From positions 1 to 64,000 of the forward strand of contig NZ_MUNO01000001.1 of NCBI RefSeq assembly GCF_002001015.1: a DNA stretch of 64,000 nucleotides, given 5' to 3'. The stretch comes from Polaromonas sp. A23 (lineage in GTDB: Bacteria > Pseudomonadota > Gammaproteobacteria > Burkholderiales > Burkholderiaceae_C). A program made the position numbers and the translations under genes. Positions 54,916 to 63,579 of this stretch are shown here, one piece after another (the first letter of the stretch is position 1; every line of letters starts with the position of its first letter). The notes under the pieces are model-generated. The model worked only from the letters and a program-made list of their open reading frames with translations. It was not told the origin of the DNA and searched no databases.

Positions 54916-54947
54916 CTAGTACGGCATGTGCCGCATAAGGAATCCAT

Positions 54948-55817
54948 ATGCTTTACCCGGAACTCTTCAAACAACTGGAATCGGTCCGCTGGGACATGGA
55001 CAAGGACATCCCCTGGTCTAGTTTCGACGCGTCCAGGCTGACCGACGAGCAGGCCCAGACCATCAAGATGAATGCCATCACCGAGTGGTCGGCTCTGCCG
55101 GCCACCGAGATGTTCCTGCGTGATAACAAGGACGACAGCGATTTTTCCGCCTTCATGTCGATCTGGTTCTTCGAAGAGCAGAAACATTCGCTGGTGCTGA
55201 TGGAATACCTGCGGCGCTTCCGCCCCGAGCTGGCCCCGACAGAAAAAGAGCTGCACGAGGTGCGCTTTGAATTCGAGCCCGCTCCCGCGCTGGAAACGCT
55301 GATGCTGCATTTCTGCGGCGAGATCCGCCTGAACCACTGGTACCGGCGCGCCAGCGAGTGGCACACCGAGCCCGTTATCAAACAGATCTACACCCAGCTC
55401 AGCCAGGACGAGGCGCGCCACGGCGGCGCCTACCTGCGTTACATGAAACGCGCCATCAACAACTTCGGCAATGACGCCAAGGCCGCCTTCACCAAGGTCG
55501 GTGTGCTCATGGCCAGTGCCCGCCGTACCGCGCAGGCTCTGCACCCGACCAACCTGCATGTCAACAAAAGCCTGTTCCCACGTGACACCATCCAGTCGCG
55601 CCTGCCCAACCCTGAGTGGCTGGAACACTGGCTGGACAAGCAGATCAATTTTGATGCCGTCTGGGAAGGCAAAGTGGTCGAACGCATCCTGCACAACATG
55701 AGCCTGCTGATGAACCAGAGCTTCAAGACCGTGCAGGAACTCAACCGCTACCGCAAGGAGTTGAGCCGGGAAATCGCAGCCTCACTGGCTGCCAAGCCCG
55801 CCCCTAACGGCGCCTGA
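54948..55817 (+). CDS. Ferritin-like diiron protein of the acyl-ACP desaturase group
   Basis: The 289-aa helical protein carries two diiron half-sites: EEQKHS (Glu76/77, His80) and DEARH (Glu155, His158), with intervening Glu residues. This is the E-ExxH pattern of acyl-[acyl-carrier-protein] desaturases and related ferritin-like enzymes. It could introduce a double bond or hydroxyl into a bound substrate; the substrate is not shown. It overlaps the next gene by one base (TGATG), so they are coupled. Confidence 0.8.
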   Translation: MLYPELFKQLESVRWDMDKDIPWSSFDASRLTDEQAQTIKMNAITEWSALPATEMFLRDNKDDSDFSAFMSIWFFEEQKHSLVLMEYLRRFRPELAPTEKELHEVRFEFEPAPALETLMLHFCGEIRLNHWYRRASEWHTEPVIKQIYTQLSQDEARHGGAYLRYMKRAINNFGNDAKAAFTKVGVLMASARRTAQALHPTNLHVNKSLFPRDTIQSRLPNPEWLEHWLDKQINFDAVWEGKVVERILHNMSLLMNQSFKTVQELNRYRKELSREIAASLAAKPAPNGA

Positions 55818-56167
55818 TGCAGGACCTGCGCTGGCCGAGCGCAGCGGGCGGCCGCAGCCGCGTGGTTGCCCGGGATGCTCAGGTGTTTGCAGTGGCGAAT
55901 GCGAGCGATGCCGGGCTGGATTTCGCCGGACAGCTCGCGCAAACCCTCGCCATGCTCGACGCCCACCTTGCACACGTGGGCGCTTCGCGCGCCAGCTTGC
56001 TCAGTGTGCAGATTTTCCTGACCGACTTCCAGCACAAACCCGTGCTGGATGCCGCCTGGCGCGAGTGGATTGGCGATGACAGTGCGACCTGGCCGCAACG
56101 CGCGGTAATTGGCGCCCAGCTCGATGGCGGCCTGCTGGTCGAGATGGTGGTCACGGCCTTCCGGTAA
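55817..56167 (+). CDS. RidA/YjgF-family protein
   Basis: The 116-aa protein resembles the RidA trimer fold (FAGQLAQTLAMLDAHLAHVGASRASLLSVQIFLTDF is recognisable, cited here in part). RidA removes reactive enamine/imine intermediates, but family subgroups differ. The usual catalytic Arg of the Arch group may be Arg94 in WPQRAVIGAQL. It is translationally coupled to the desaturase-like gene and 9 nt before the adenylyltransferase gene. Confidence 0.85.
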   Translation: MQDLRWPSAAGGRSRVVARDAQVFAVANASDAGLDFAGQLAQTLAMLDAHLAHVGASRASLLSVQIFLTDFQHKPVLDAAWREWIGDDSATWPQRAVIGAQLDGGLLVEMVVTAFR

Positions 56168-56176
56168 AGTCGCGTG

Positions 56177-56680
56177 ATGCAAAGCGCGTCGCCCACTTCC
56201 CCACCGCCCTTCACAAAAAAAATTGTCGCGCGCGCCGAAGCGGCAAAACGTGTGGCGGCGCTGCCGCGGCCGGTAGTGTTCACCAATGGCGTGTTCGATG
56301 TACTGCACCGCGGCCACGCGACTTACCTGGCCAATGCGCGGGCCCTTGGCGGCAGTCTGGTGGTGGCGCTCAACACCGACGCCTCGGCGCGGCGCCTTGG
56401 CAAGGGCCCAGACCGTCCGCTGAATAATGAGGAAGACCGCGCCGTGCTGATGGCCGCGCTCGAGTCGGTCAGCCTCGTCACCTGGTTTGACGAAGACACC
56501 CCGCTGGAGCTCATCACCGAACTCAAGCCCGCCATCCTGGTCAAGGGAGGTGACTACGACATGGACAAGCTCGCCGAAACCGCCGTGGTCAAAAGTTACG
56601 GCGGCAATGCGCTGGCCATTCCGTTTGTGGACGGCTATTCAACAACGGCGCTGGTGAAAAAGATCCGGCAGCAGCCCTGA
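56177..56680 (+). CDS. rfaE2: D-glycero-beta-D-manno-heptose 1-phosphate adenylyltransferase
   Basis: The 167-aa nucleotidyltransferase corresponds to the C-terminal half of HldE (stand-alone RfaE2). It makes ADP-heptose for the LPS inner core. FTNGVFDVLHRGHATYL has the HxGH motif; LKPAILVKGGDYDMDKLAE and VDGYSTTALVKKI close the protein. ATG 56177 is chosen over GTG 56174. It lies 9 nt after the RidA-like gene, giving a three-gene operon with no obvious metabolic theme beyond the envelope. Confidence 0.93.
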   Translation: MQSASPTSPPPFTKKIVARAEAAKRVAALPRPVVFTNGVFDVLHRGHATYLANARALGGSLVVALNTDASARRLGKGPDRPLNNEEDRAVLMAALESVSLVTWFDEDTPLELITELKPAILVKGGDYDMDKLAETAVVKSYGGNALAIPFVDGYSTTALVKKIRQQP

Positions 56681-56701
56681 AGCACTTGCAGTCCACCTCT
56701 C

Positions 56702-56761
56702 AAATGCTATTGAATAGATAGCTGACTGTGTCCGCCTATCAAGGGCAAAGGCCTGATTTTG
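56702..56761 (+). repeat. Dispersed repeat family R1, copy E
   Basis: It begins aatgctattgaatagatagct and ends aaaggcctgatttt. It occupies the 118-nt gap between the convergent rfaE2 and RND genes. Confidence 0.65.
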
Positions 56762-56798
56762 TTCACAAGCCCTCGCTACCTCCCTTTGGCGCCCTGTT

Positions 56799-59700
56799 TT
56801 ACGGTGCCGGCAATTCCGCCGGCCTAACCTCGGAAGCCAGCTTCCGGTTCCCTGCCTCCGGCGGCTCGTAACGGCGGCCACGCACACGTGCCGCCAGGCG
56901 CCTGAAGCCATGCTCGATGTCGTCGATGTAAGTGAACACGGCAGGCACCACCAGCAGGCTCAGCACGGTGGACGTGATCAGGCCGCCGATCACCGCAATC
57001 GACATCGGCGAGCGGAAGCTCGGATCGGCCGCGCCGAAGCCAATGGCAATCGGCATCATGCCGGCGCCCATGGCCAGGGTGGTCATGATGATGGGCCTGG
57101 CCCGCTTGTGGCAGGCGTCCAGCAGCGCTTCCATCCGGGTCATGCCGTGGTCGCGTCGCGCGACGATGGCGTACTCGACCAGCAGGATGGAGTTCTTGGT
57201 GGCAATACCCATCAGCATGATCAGTCCGATCAGCGACGGCATGGAAAAGCTTTTCTGCGCAATCAGCAGGCCGACGAACGCCCCGCCCAGTGCCAGCGGC
57301 AGAGCGGCCAGAATCGTCACCGGGTGCAGGAAGTCCTTGAACAGCAGCACCAGCACGATGTAGATGCAGAGCACACCGGTCAGCATGGCCAGACCGAAGC
57401 TGGCAAACAGCTCGCCCATGACTTCGGCATCGCCGATCTCCACCACCTTGACGCCGGCCGGCAGGTTTTTCACGGCAGGCAGTTCCTGAACCAGCTTGGT
57501 CACGTCGCCCAGCGGCAAGCCGGACAGTTCGATTTCGAAGTTGACGTTGCGCGAACGGTCGTAGCGGTCTATCACGGCCGGCCCACCGGCAATCTCCAGC
57601 GTCGCCACCTGGCCCAGCATCACCGGGCCTTTGGTGCCCGGCACAGACAGGCGCTCCAGAACGCTCAGGTCCTTGCGTGCCGCGTCGTCGAGTTTCACCA
57701 CAATCGGCACCTGACGCTCCGGCAGGTTGAGCTTGGGCAGCGACACGTCGTAGTCCCCCAGGGTTGCGATGCGCAGCGTCTCGCCGATGGCTGCGCTGGT
57801 CACACCGAGGTCGGCCGCACGTGCAAAGTCGGGCCGCACCGCGATCTCGGGCCGGATCAGGCTGGCGGTGGACGCCACGCTGCCCAGGCCGGGGACGGTG
57901 CGCAAGTCTTTTTCCACGGCCAGCGCCGCGGCCTGCAGGGCCACCGGGTCTTCGCCGGTCAGCACCAGCACGTATTTTTCGCCCGAGCCGCCCAGGCCGA
58001 CCTTGGTGCGCACACCGGGCAGTGCTTCCAGGGCCGCGCGCATCTTGTTTTCAATGCCCTGCTTGCGCGGCCGCTCGGTCCGCTCGGTCAGCAGCACCGT
58101 CAGGGTGGCCTTGCGCGTTTCTGCCGCGCCGGCCATGGCAAACGGGTCGGTGCCCGCGCTACCGCCGCCTATGGTGGTGTAGACGCTGCGTACATGCTCG
58201 ACTTTGCTGACGAGTTGGCGCGCGTGCTCGGCTGCAGCCTTGGTTTGCGCCAGGCTGGAACCGGGCGGCAGCTCGATATAAACCTGGGTCTGCGAGTTGT
58301 CGTCCGGTGGGATGAAGCCGGTAGGCAGCAGTGGAATCAGCATGATGGAGCCGAAGAAAAACAGCGTGGCAGCCACCATGGTGAGCACGCGGTGCTTCAG
58401 GCACCACGTCGCCCAGCGCATGTAAACGCGCATCCAGCCCGGGTCCTTGTGGTCGCCGACGATGGGCTTGAGGATGTAGGCCGCCATCATGGGCGTGAGC
58501 ACGCGCGCCACCACCAGCGAGGCGAACACTGCCAGCGAGGCGGTCCAGCCGAACTGCTTGAAGAATTTGCCGGCCACACCGCTCATGAAGGCCGTCGGCA
58601 AAAACACGGCAATCAGCGTGAAGGTGGTGGCCACCACCGCGAGACCAATCTCGTCGGCCGCCTCCATCGCCGCCTGGTAGGGCGTCTTGCCCATGCGCAG
58701 GTGGCGCACGATGTTTTCCACCTCGACAATCGCATCGTCGACCAGGATGCCGATCACCAGCGAAAGCGCCAGCAGCGTCACCACGTTGATCGAAAACCCA
58801 AGCAGGTACATGCCGATGAAAGCCGGGATCACCGACAGCGGCAACGCCACAGCCGACACAAAAGTGGCGCGCCAGTCGCGCAGGAACAGCCAGACCACCA
58901 GCACCGCCAGCAGCGCACCTTCGTAAAGCAGCGCCATCGAGCCGTCGTATTCTTCTTCCACCGGTTTGACGAAGTTGAAGGCCTCGGTCAGCACCAGGTC
59001 GGGGTGTTGCGTCTTGAGTTCGGCCAGGGCCACCTGCACGGCGGCACCAACCGCCACTTCGCTTTCGCCGCGGCTGCGAGCAACTTCAAAACCAACCACC
59101 GGCTTGCCGTCGAGCAGCGCCGCCGACCGCGGGTCGGCATAGGTATCGGTGACGGTCGCCACCTGGTCAAGCCGGATGCGCCTGCCGTCCGTTAGCGAGA
59201 GTTCCATCCGCGCCAGTTCTTCGGCGGATTTCACCGTGGCCAGGGTGCGCACGGGTTGTTCGCTGCCGCCCAGGTCGGTGCGGCCGCCAGCGCTTTCGGT
59301 TTGCACCTGCTTGAGCTGGCGAGAGATGTCGGCGGCACTGGCGCCCAGCGCCTGCAGCTTGGACGGATCGAGCGCGATGCGCACCTCACGCGTCACGCCG
59401 CCCACGCGGTTGACAGCGCCCACGCCGCGCACGGCGAGCAGCTTGCGCGAGATGGTGTTGTCGACAAACCAGGACAGCGCCTCGGGGTCCATGCGGCCCG
59501 AAGCCACAGTGAAGGCCAGCACGGGCTGGCCGGCCAGGTCCACCTTGCTGACGATGGGGTCGCGCACATCGCCGGGCAGATCGGAGCGCACGCGCGCCAC
59601 GGCCGAGCGCACATCGTCCACGGCTTCCTGTACCGGTTTTTCGAGGCGGAACTCAGCCGTGATCGTCACACCACCGTCCTGCACCTTGGTATAGATGTGC

Positions 59701-59933
59701 TTGAGGCCCTGCACCGTGGCAATCGAATTTTCAAGCTTGCGCGCCACCTCGGTTTCAAGCTGGGCGGGCGCGGCGCCTGGCAGCGAGGCCGACACGCTGA
59801 CCGTTGGCAGGTCGATGTCGGGAAAGTTCTGCACCTTCATGGCCTTGAAGGACAACATGCCGCCGAAGCTCAGCAGCACAAACAGCATCACCGCGGGAAT
59901 CGGGTTTTTGATCGACCAGGAGGAAACATTCAT
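56799..59933 (-). CDS. RND-family (HAE1) multidrug efflux transporter
   Basis: The 1044-aa inner-membrane pump has the 12-helix RND layout with two large periplasmic loops. N-terminal SIKNPIPAVMLFVLLSFGGM, the proton-relay pair in GILVDDAIVEVEN (helix 4) and the Lys in GIATKNSILLVEYA (helix 10) are conserved, so it should be active. Together with the adaptor and outer-membrane factor upstream it forms a tripartite efflux complex. It lies 11 nt after the adaptor gene on the minus strand. Substrates are not predictable. Confidence 0.95.
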   Translation of the reverse strand: MNVSSWSIKNPIPAVMLFVLLSFGGMLSFKAMKVQNFPDIDLPTVSVSASLPGAAPAQLETEVARKLENSIATVQGLKHIYTKVQDGGVTITAEFRLEKPVQEAVDDVRSAVARVRSDLPGDVRDPIVSKVDLAGQPVLAFTVASGRMDPEALSWFVDNTISRKLLAVRGVGAVNRVGGVTREVRIALDPSKLQALGASAADISRQLKQVQTESAGGRTDLGGSEQPVRTLATVKSAEELARMELSLTDGRRIRLDQVATVTDTYADPRSAALLDGKPVVGFEVARSRGESEVAVGAAVQVALAELKTQHPDLVLTEAFNFVKPVEEEYDGSMALLYEGALLAVLVVWLFLRDWRATFVSAVALPLSVIPAFIGMYLLGFSINVVTLLALSLVIGILVDDAIVEVENIVRHLRMGKTPYQAAMEAADEIGLAVVATTFTLIAVFLPTAFMSGVAGKFFKQFGWTASLAVFASLVVARVLTPMMAAYILKPIVGDHKDPGWMRVYMRWATWCLKHRVLTMVAATLFFFGSIMLIPLLPTGFIPPDDNSQTQVYIELPPGSSLAQTKAAAEHARQLVSKVEHVRSVYTTIGGGSAGTDPFAMAGAAETRKATLTVLLTERTERPRKQGIENKMRAALEALPGVRTKVGLGGSGEKYVLVLTGEDPVALQAAALAVEKDLRTVPGLGSVASTASLIRPEIAVRPDFARAADLGVTSAAIGETLRIATLGDYDVSLPKLNLPERQVPIVVKLDDAARKDLSVLERLSVPGTKGPVMLGQVATLEIAGGPAVIDRYDRSRNVNFEIELSGLPLGDVTKLVQELPAVKNLPAGVKVVEIGDAEVMGELFASFGLAMLTGVLCIYIVLVLLFKDFLHPVTILAALPLALGGAFVGLLIAQKSFSMPSLIGLIMLMGIATKNSILLVEYAIVARRDHGMTRMEALLDACHKRARPIIMTTLAMGAGMMPIAIGFGAADPSFRSPMSIAVIGGLITSTVLSLLVVPAVFTYIDDIEHGFRRLAARVRGRRYEPPEAGNRKLASEVRPAELPAP

Positions 59934-59944
59934 CGTGACGCTCC

Positions 59945-61144
59945 TTATTTGCTAGCTGCCGAGGCAGGTGCAACGGGGGCTGGTGACGTATTTTGCTTGG
60001 AAGTTCCGGCTGCAGCCTCTGGCGCGGCTGTGATGCGGACAACGTCGCCGTCGTTGAGGAAGCCGGCGCCGTCGACCACGATGCGCGCATCGGCTGTCAG
60101 ACCGGAGACCACCTCCACCCGGTCACCCACCAGCCGGCCGGTCTGCACCTTGACCTGGCTGACCCGGTTGTTGGCGTCCAGCTGGAAGACGAAGTTGAAA
60201 CCGTCGCGGACCACGATGGCGCGTTGCGGTACCGTCAGCGCTTCCGACGTGCCGAGGTTGAATTCGCCGCGGGCGAACATGCCGGCCTTGGCCGGTGCAT
60301 CCTTGCCCGCCGAGGCTGGCAGGTCTACGTAAACCAGCGCCGAGCGTGTCTGCGGATCAACCGTCGGCGCAATCATGCGCACACGGCCGCGCAGCTCGCC
60401 GCCGCTGGCCGGCCGGATGACGGCTGTGGTGCCGGTGGTGATGCGGCCGAGCTCGGCCGAGGTCACTTCGGCACGCCATTCGAGCCGGCCCTTGCGGACC
60501 AGACGGAAAAGTTCGGTGCCGGAGCTGACGACCGCACCCACGGTGGCCGTGCGTGCCGAGATCACGCCGCTGTCGGGGGCCAGCACCTGGGTCTGTCTGC
60601 CGCGCAGCTGCTGCGCGTCCAGCACGGCCTGCGCTGCCTCGGCGCGCGCCCGCGCGGTTTTTTCGGTGGTCAGGTACTGGTTGATCTGCTGGGTGCTCAG
60701 CGCGCCCGAGTTCTGCAGCGTGCGGGCGCGTTCGGCGTTGGCCGCCGCGTCGGATGCGCTGGCCTGGGCCTCCAGCAGGCTGGCACGCGCCTGGGCCACG
60801 TCGGCCTGCACGCTCTCGGTCGAAAAGGTTGCAAGCACCTGTCCGGCTTTCACCACGTCGCCGACATTGGCTCGCACATCGGTCAGGCGCAAGCCGTTCG
60901 ACTCGGAGCCGATGATGGCCTCCTGCCAGGCCACGATGTTGCCGTTGGCTGCCAGCGCAATGGTCAGGCGTGCCGGCTGGGGCTGGGCGGTGGTCACCGT
61001 CAGGGCCGGCTTGGGCGTGGCCTTGGCGTCTGCTTCAGCCTCCCCGGATTTTTCGGAGGAAGAAAAGAAAAAGAAGACGCCTGCTGCCACAGCAACAACA
61101 AGGATGGCGATCACGGCAACAGGTTTGAGTTTGAATTTGTTCAT
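59945..61144 (-). CDS. RND efflux periplasmic adaptor (membrane fusion protein)
   Basis: The 399-aa adaptor has one N-terminal membrane anchor (about 10-27, VAVIAILVVAVAAGVFFFF) and no lipobox. A lipoyl/beta-barrel region (EAIIGSESNGLRLTDVRANVGD, VLAPDSGVISARTATVGAVV) and a short helical hairpin (about 115-165) follow. The C-terminal tail is Ala/Pro-rich. It bridges the pump to the outer-membrane channel encoded 45 nt upstream. Confidence 0.93.
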   Translation of the reverse strand: MNKFKLKPVAVIAILVVAVAAGVFFFFSSSEKSGEAEADAKATPKPALTVTTAQPQPARLTIALAANGNIVAWQEAIIGSESNGLRLTDVRANVGDVVKAGQVLATFSTESVQADVAQARASLLEAQASASDAAANAERARTLQNSGALSTQQINQYLTTEKTARARAEAAQAVLDAQQLRGRQTQVLAPDSGVISARTATVGAVVSSGTELFRLVRKGRLEWRAEVTSAELGRITTGTTAVIRPASGGELRGRVRMIAPTVDPQTRSALVYVDLPASAGKDAPAKAGMFARGEFNLGTSEALTVPQRAIVVRDGFNFVFQLDANNRVSQVKVQTGRLVGDRVEVVSGLTADARIVVDGAGFLNDGDVVRITAAPEAAAGTSKQNTSPAPVAPASAASK

Positions 61145-61189
61145 GATGTTCTTGGAATCAAACAGGGACAGTAAGAGGGAGAAAAAAGC

Positions 61190-62677
61190 TCAGGGCCTGG
61201 CCGGTGTGGCCTGCACGTTGGAAGATGCTGAAGGGCTGGCTTCGGGGCCGGCCATGGCCGGCGTCCAGCCGCCGCCCATGGCGCGGTACAGCGCCACCCA
61301 GGCCGACAGGCGCTCACGCTGCAGCGAGGCCAGCGTGGTCTCCGCGCCCAGCTGCAGGCGGCGTGCATCTTCCAGTTCCACCAGACTGGCCAAGCCGTTG
61401 CGGTAACGCGCTTCGGTGCCGGTGAAGGATGCCCGGTAGCCGGCCACCGCGGTTTGCGCATCGCCCTCGCGTGCGGCCGTGCTTTGCAGATTGACCAGGG
61501 CTTCCTCGACCTCGCGCACGGCCTGCCGCACGCGGGCGCGGTAAAGCGCTGCCGCTTCGTCGTAACGCGCCCGGGCCGCGTCCACGTCCGCCGCGCGGCG
61601 TCCGCCGTCAAACAGCGGCAAGGTCAGCGCGAGCGGGCCGATGGACCAGGTGTCCAGCGTGGTGGTCACGCCGCCTGTGCGAAAACGCGAGTTGCCGATG
61701 GAGCCGCTCAGGCTCAGGCGCGGGTAACGCTCGGCCTGGGCGCTGCCGACATCGGCGCTGGCGGCCGCCACTTCGCGTTCGGCATTGAACACATCGGGGC
61801 GCTGGGTCAGCGCATCGGCCGGCACGGACGCTATTGAAAACATAGCTGCTTGCGCCCGTGGTTCGGGGGCTAAAGCCACTTTTTGTCTGATGTCCGGCTC
61901 GGGGAGCCCAGTCAAGGCCACCAGCGCCTTGATGTCCAGCTCGCATTGGGCACGTTGCTGCGTGGCGCGGGCGCTGGCCTCGGCGGCGCTGGCACGCGCC
62001 AGGGCGTCGGTGGCCGGTGCAGTGAAACCTGCCTTGGTGCTGAGGTCAGACAGACGGGCGGTTTCGCCGCGCGAAGTGGCATCGGACTGCGTCACGATTT
62101 CAAGCTGCTTGCAGGTGCGCAGGCTGTAATACTGGTTGGCAACCTCGGCCGCCACCGAGACGCGCGCATCGTGCCACTGCGCCTGGGCACCGGCCAGGCG
62201 CTCGCTGGCAGCATCGCGGCCGGCCCGCTTGCCACCAAACACGTCGATTTCCCAAGCGGTCTGTAAACCCGCTTGCGTCGTGGTGATCACGGGCGCGGCG
62301 CCGGGCCCGGTGGCTGGCTGCGTGCGGCCGCGGCTGATGCTCGCCGTGGCGTCGAGCGAGGGCAGCAGGGCCGCGCCGGCCGCCACCCGCGTGGCACGGG
62401 ATTGCTCGATGCGCGAACGTGCCGTTGCCACGCTGGGGCTCACAGCCTGCGCGGCATTGATCAGCTCCACCAGCAGCGGGTCGCCCTGCTGCTGCCACCA
62501 CTGCGTCAAATCGGTCAGCGTCCCGTTGTGGGGAAGCCCGGCCGCCTGGACTTGCGCGGGCAAGGGGGCGAACCACTGCGAAGGCGTGTTGGCAGAGACC
62601 TTGTCGGGTGGTGAATGCAGCGCGCAGGCGCCGAGCATCAGAACCAGCCCAGGGGCAATCAGACGGTTTATCTTCAT
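61190..62677 (-). CDS. Outer-membrane factor lipoprotein (NodT/OprM family)
   Basis: The 495-aa protein has a lipoprotein signal with lipobox LGAC (Cys18) and two repeats of the TolC-type outer-membrane channel fold. Start ATG 62677 overlaps the tetR stop by 4 nt. Residues about 265-283 are encoded by an R1 repeat copy (61830-61885), which sits in the loop after the conserved ALTGLPEPDI segment and before DALTQRPDV. It forms the outer-membrane exit for the RND pump. Confidence 0.92.
   Translation of the reverse strand: MKINRLIAPGLVLMLGACALHSPPDKVSANTPSQWFAPLPAQVQAAGLPHNGTLTDLTQWWQQQGDPLLVELINAAQAVSPSVATARSRIEQSRATRVAAGAALLPSLDATASISRGRTQPATGPGAAPVITTTQAGLQTAWEIDVFGGKRAGRDAASERLAGAQAQWHDARVSVAAEVANQYYSLRTCKQLEIVTQSDATSRGETARLSDLSTKAGFTAPATDALARASAAEASARATQQRAQCELDIKALVALTGLPEPDIRQKVALAPEPRAQAAMFSIASVPADALTQRPDVFNAEREVAAASADVGSAQAERYPRLSLSGSIGNSRFRTGGVTTTLDTWSIGPLALTLPLFDGGRRAADVDAARARYDEAAALYRARVRQAVREVEEALVNLQSTAAREGDAQTAVAGYRASFTGTEARYRNGLASLVELEDARRLQLGAETTLASLQRERLSAWVALYRAMGGGWTPAMAGPEASPSASSNVQATPARP
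61830..61885 (+). repeat. Dispersed repeat family R1, copy F, inside the outer-membrane factor gene
   Basis: It contains tagctgcttgcgcccgtgg, the same 19 nt as the minus-strand reading of copy B, flanked by ctattg and a gggctaaagcc-tttt end. It is in frame on the opposite strand and encodes about 19 residues of the lipoprotein. Confidence 0.75.
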
Positions 62678-63393
62678 GTTTTGCTTTTCTTGGCGGAAGT
62701 AAGGGACTGGCGCCGGGCCAGTTCAACAGCGACCATGGCCTCGGAAAAATCCACCAGGCGGGCCGCCCACAGGTCAATGGCTTTCGGCGTGGCGAGCAGC
62801 TGCGGTCGCACACCTTCGATCACGTCGCGGGTAACGTACATCTGCAAGGCCAGGCCGGTGATGCTGAAGGCCAGCCGGTGCAGATCATCATCGGGCCGGG
62901 TCACGCCCAGGTGCCGGCCGAGCACGGCCACCAGCGCGGCGTGGGCGGGCTTGATGCCCTGGTCGAGTTCTTCAGCCCAGACCCCGGTAGGCTCCAGCAT
63001 CTCGCGAAAATGCAGGCGGGTGCACTGTTGTATGAACTCGCCTTGTTTCATCGGATTCAAAAAACTGGCGACAAAACCTTGCAAGGACTGCCGCAAGGTG
63101 AAGCCGGGCTGGTCGTAGAGCCCGATGTCATCCTTGGCGCTGCCCATGGGTTCGGTGAAGACGGCGCGGTAAAGCCCGGCCTTGTCGCCGAAGTAGTAGC
63201 TGATGGCGGCAATATTCACCCCGGCTGCCAGCGCAATTTCGCGGGTTGAGGTTTTGGTAAACCCCCTTTCGGCAAACAGCCGCAAGGCGGTGAGCAGCAA
63301 GTGAGACCTGGCCTCGGCGCCGTCGGAGCGCTGCCGGCGGACCTCGGGGCTGGTGCTGGCGGCGGCTGGCGAGGTGGGAGAGGCGGATTTCAT
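62674..63393 (-). CDS. TetR/AcrR-family regulator with CecR-like C-terminal domain
   Basis: The 239-aa repressor has an N-terminal helix-turn-helix (about 25-72; LRLFAERGFTKTSTREIALA, AAISYYFGDKAGLY) and a large ligand-binding domain typical of the CecR/DUF1956 group. It is the first gene of the efflux operon (tetR, outer-membrane factor, adaptor, pump) and overlaps the second by 4 nt. A perfect 20-bp palindrome 18 nt upstream of its start is the likely operator, giving self-repression of the whole operon. Confidence 0.92.
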   Translation of the reverse strand: MKSASPTSPAAASTSPEVRRQRSDGAEARSHLLLTALRLFAERGFTKTSTREIALAAGVNIAAISYYFGDKAGLYRAVFTEPMGSAKDDIGLYDQPGFTLRQSLQGFVASFLNPMKQGEFIQQCTRLHFREMLEPTGVWAEELDQGIKPAHAALVAVLGRHLGVTRPDDDLHRLAFSITGLALQMYVTRDVIEGVRPQLLATPKAIDLWAARLVDFSEAMVAVELARRQSLTSAKKSKT

Positions 63394-63411
63394 GCGCCCG
63401 ATTAGAGCACG

Positions 63412-63431
63412 TAAATCAATCGATTGATTTA
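63412..63431. promoter_or_regulatory. TetR operator palindrome
   Basis: taaatcaatcgattgattta is a perfect 20-bp palindrome lying 18 nt upstream of the tetR start on the promoter side. Length and symmetry fit a TetR-family dimer site. Binding is inferred. Confidence 0.83.
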
Positions 63432-63579
63432 ATTAGAACAACTGTTTCAATTGAATACAAGCCAACCGCGTAAAGGCAGGTTCAGTGCCACTCGGGCCGG
63501 ACACCGCCCTTCACGGGCAGGTAGCCGGAGACCGGGTTTCGGCGCCGTTAGCTGCGGTGCCGAAACATGGCCGGGTTCT

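Larger units (their letters stand above)
54190..54947. other. 758-nt gene-free region
   Basis: It holds R1 copy D (54202-54250), a purine-rich G-tract stretch at about 54452-54472, a small hairpin (gggcc-taaaa-ggccc, about 54857-54871) and an 8-bp-arm palindrome before the desaturase gene. Short open frames on both strands overlap one another and lack Shine-Dalgarno sites or recognisable products. Confidence 0.6.

Noticed and set aside
56910-59195. 761-residue open frame opposite the RND transporter
   Set aside because: His/Gln/Gly-rich antisense frame of a clear RND gene; no start signal or domain.
59993-61174. 393-residue open frame opposite the adaptor gene
   Set aside because: Antisense of the membrane fusion protein with low-complexity composition; not a gene.
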